Source: Epiperipatus broadwayi (lineage: Eukaryota; Onychophora; Udeonychophora; Euonychophora; Peripatidae). From it: a DNA stretch of 64,000 nucleotides. Both the position numbers and the translations under genes were made by a program. Positions within the stretch are counted from its first letter, which is position 1, and each line of letters starts with the position of its first letter. Of the stretch, positions 62,460-64,000 are shown in pieces. The stretch spans positions 1,488,001 through 1,552,000 of the forward strand of contig JAQFVV010006426.1 in the NCBI GenBank assembly GCA_028023455.1, in the 5' to 3' direction. The notes beneath the pieces were generated by a model, which had not been told where the DNA came from, did no database searches, and saw only the letters and a list, made by a program, of their open reading frames with translations.

Positions 62460-63240
62460 ACCTTTAGGAATTTCTCTTTGCTTCATGATTACATTTTTTT
62501 AATTAATTTTGTTAACATACAATCTGCTTTCAAATATGCTGATAAGTTTCTGAGGTGTTATAACTTTGACTTAATTCCATTTTAATTAAATTCCTAAAAA
62601 CATGTAATTTTGATCTTAAATATTTGATAAACTATTAAAGTATTTCAGTTATAACTTTTATGGTTATTTTGTAAACTATTTTTCCATAAACAATTTTAAT
62701 CCAAAAATAACTTAAATGTTTATATTTGACGCAATTTCGATTAGCCAGATTTTGAAATGACTTTTTAATTTGACCAAAGGTAGGTGTGGTCACTAATTAA
62801 ATACTTGTTTACGACAGAATCTGTTTCTAACCAACTTTTAATTCTAAGAAAAAAAGAATCTTAATTTTTAAAAAAGATTTCTCGGCACATTTGAAAGAAA
62901 ACCTTTTTAACATTTTTAAATAAACATTTTAAAATATTCTCATCTTTTAACATTTTGAATATATAACACATTTTAATGTTTTAAATCACACCACCCCTAT
63001 ATACATTACAAATATAGGTTGGATTATATATCCACATATGAATTAAAATAATAAATTTATTAATAAATTGAACCTTATCATTATTTAACATAATAAAAGT
63101 ATTTTTTAAAAAAATAAACGTGATATTAATAATAATACGCTATAATTCTATCAAACCTATCTAATTATAGCATTCTTTCATATGTAAATATATAATGCTG
63201 TTCAGACAGCCATGACAGCAAATTGTAGTTTTATTTTACA
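62460..63240. other. Non-coding AT-rich spacer
   Basis: No feature seen. Confidence 0.55.
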
Positions 63241-63351
63241 TATTATAGTTTAAATGAGATTCGAATCTAACACAGACGAGTGGGCTACTAGATTGATGAT
63301 GAAACAGCAAGGGATTAGGAGGTTCCCATTTCAATATATATATATATATAA
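63241..63351 (+). mobile_element. Possible SINE fragment ending in (AT)n
   Basis: GAGATTCGAATCT at 63256-63268 resembles a pol III B box; a less AT-rich stretch follows and runs into (AT)n at about 63333-63351. No A box found. Confidence 0.3.
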
Positions 63352-64000
63352 TATTACAAATTGATGTCTGCATTTCTTCAAAATAATATACTTAAATTTA
63401 TAAATAAATATTAGAAAATATAGTATTTAAAAGTTTATAAAAATATATCTACAATTGTCACTTAGAAGTGCTTTGAACTTTCTTTGTAGTTTTTTCAACT
63501 ATTACTTTAAAATGTTAGTTTTTCCATAATTTCATGATGTCAACTTTCCCATAATACTGTGATATTAAATGTTTGCTGCTTTCCTGTTAATTAAATCTTT
63601 TTTATATTTATATATTAACATCACTTCTTTAATTTTTCTTTTATTATTATTTTTTTCAGTTTCCAATATTTTTATGATACTATAATTAAAATCAAAACCA
63701 TGCCTACATGATTTATTATGGTCATAAAAGACATAAACTGATAAATGATCATAATTTTTATAATTTTGTTTTGTATTTTAAACCCTTTTTAAAAATAACA
63801 AGTGCTCCTTAGTTCCTTTTTCGCAATGTGCACCTCAATTCACCTATATATCCACTCCCACACCTACATGTCCATTTGTAATTGATACAATTTTTATTTG
63901 ATGATAAAGTCTCATATTTTGAATTATTGATTAATTTATTTAATGTAGGTGATGCATAAAATGCAATATCACATACAGCTTTATAAATTTTCTTAATGAA
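63352..64000. other. Non-coding AT-rich end of window
   Basis: No gene or repeat recognised. Confidence 0.55.

Noticed and set aside
1-64000. CRISPR array, bacterial operon or viral genome
   Set aside because: No regularly spaced short repeats, no ribosome-binding-site-led gene clusters, no dense coding; all evidence is of animal nuclear DNA.

Overview
This is a window of very AT-rich nuclear DNA (roughly three quarters A+T or more by eye) from an animal, most likely an invertebrate. It has almost no dense coding sequence. It holds intron-containing sequence with GT/AG signals and many metazoan-type transposable elements: a Tx1-like LINE, an RTE-like LINE, a Ty3/gypsy-like LTR element, a hAT-like element, fold-back MITEs and possible tRNA-derived SINEs. 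I see no bacterial operons, no rRNA, no CRISPR and no confident tRNA. Species cannot be assigned from the sequence.

Layout. Bases 1-13148 and 37749-43796 are two copies of one segmental duplication, and each serves as an empty-site control for the other. Copy 1 carries a 481-bp fold-back insertion (1844-2324) and a 7.5-kb nested insertion (4661-12161). The nested insertion is a 17-bp-TIR DNA transposon with an 8-bp target duplication, itself interrupted by a 6.0-kb Tx1-like LINE with a 16-bp target duplication. Copy 2 retains one unduplicated AATATTTA at the matching site and has its own 895-bp extra segment. Degenerate tandem repeats follow at 13.4-15.1 kb. A deleted Ty3/gypsy-like retrotransposon lies on the minus strand at 16115-23078 (LTRs about 1.79 kb; gag, integrase C-terminus and a terminal ORF remain).

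The only plausible host gene begins just beyond that element. It has a TATA box at 23115, a signal-peptide exon at 23190-23262, a second exon at 27300 and a last exon at 33641-33750 with poly(A) signals. It would encode a small secreted, charged, two-cysteine protein of about 89 residues that I do not recognise. Its intron 1 holds a 773-bp hAT-type element with a perfect 8-bp target duplication. Its intron 2 holds a decayed RTE-like LINE. The end of exon 2 has no suitable GT donor, so the gene is either spliced unusually, alternatively, or broken.

From 34 kb to the end there is mostly AT-rich non-coding DNA with structured repeats: a 775-bp composite fold-back element (35278-36052), a 65-bp tandem duplication, a second eroded Tx1-like RT fragment (about 44.9-45.5 kb), a 129-bp near-perfect hairpin (47847-47975), SINE-like or tandem elements (51.9-53.2 kb), and a 5.15-kb element made of two almost identical 2.2-kb LTRs around only 725 bp (54681-59834). 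A diverged LTR-like element starts at 60090. Several elements sit in or against (AT)n microsatellites.
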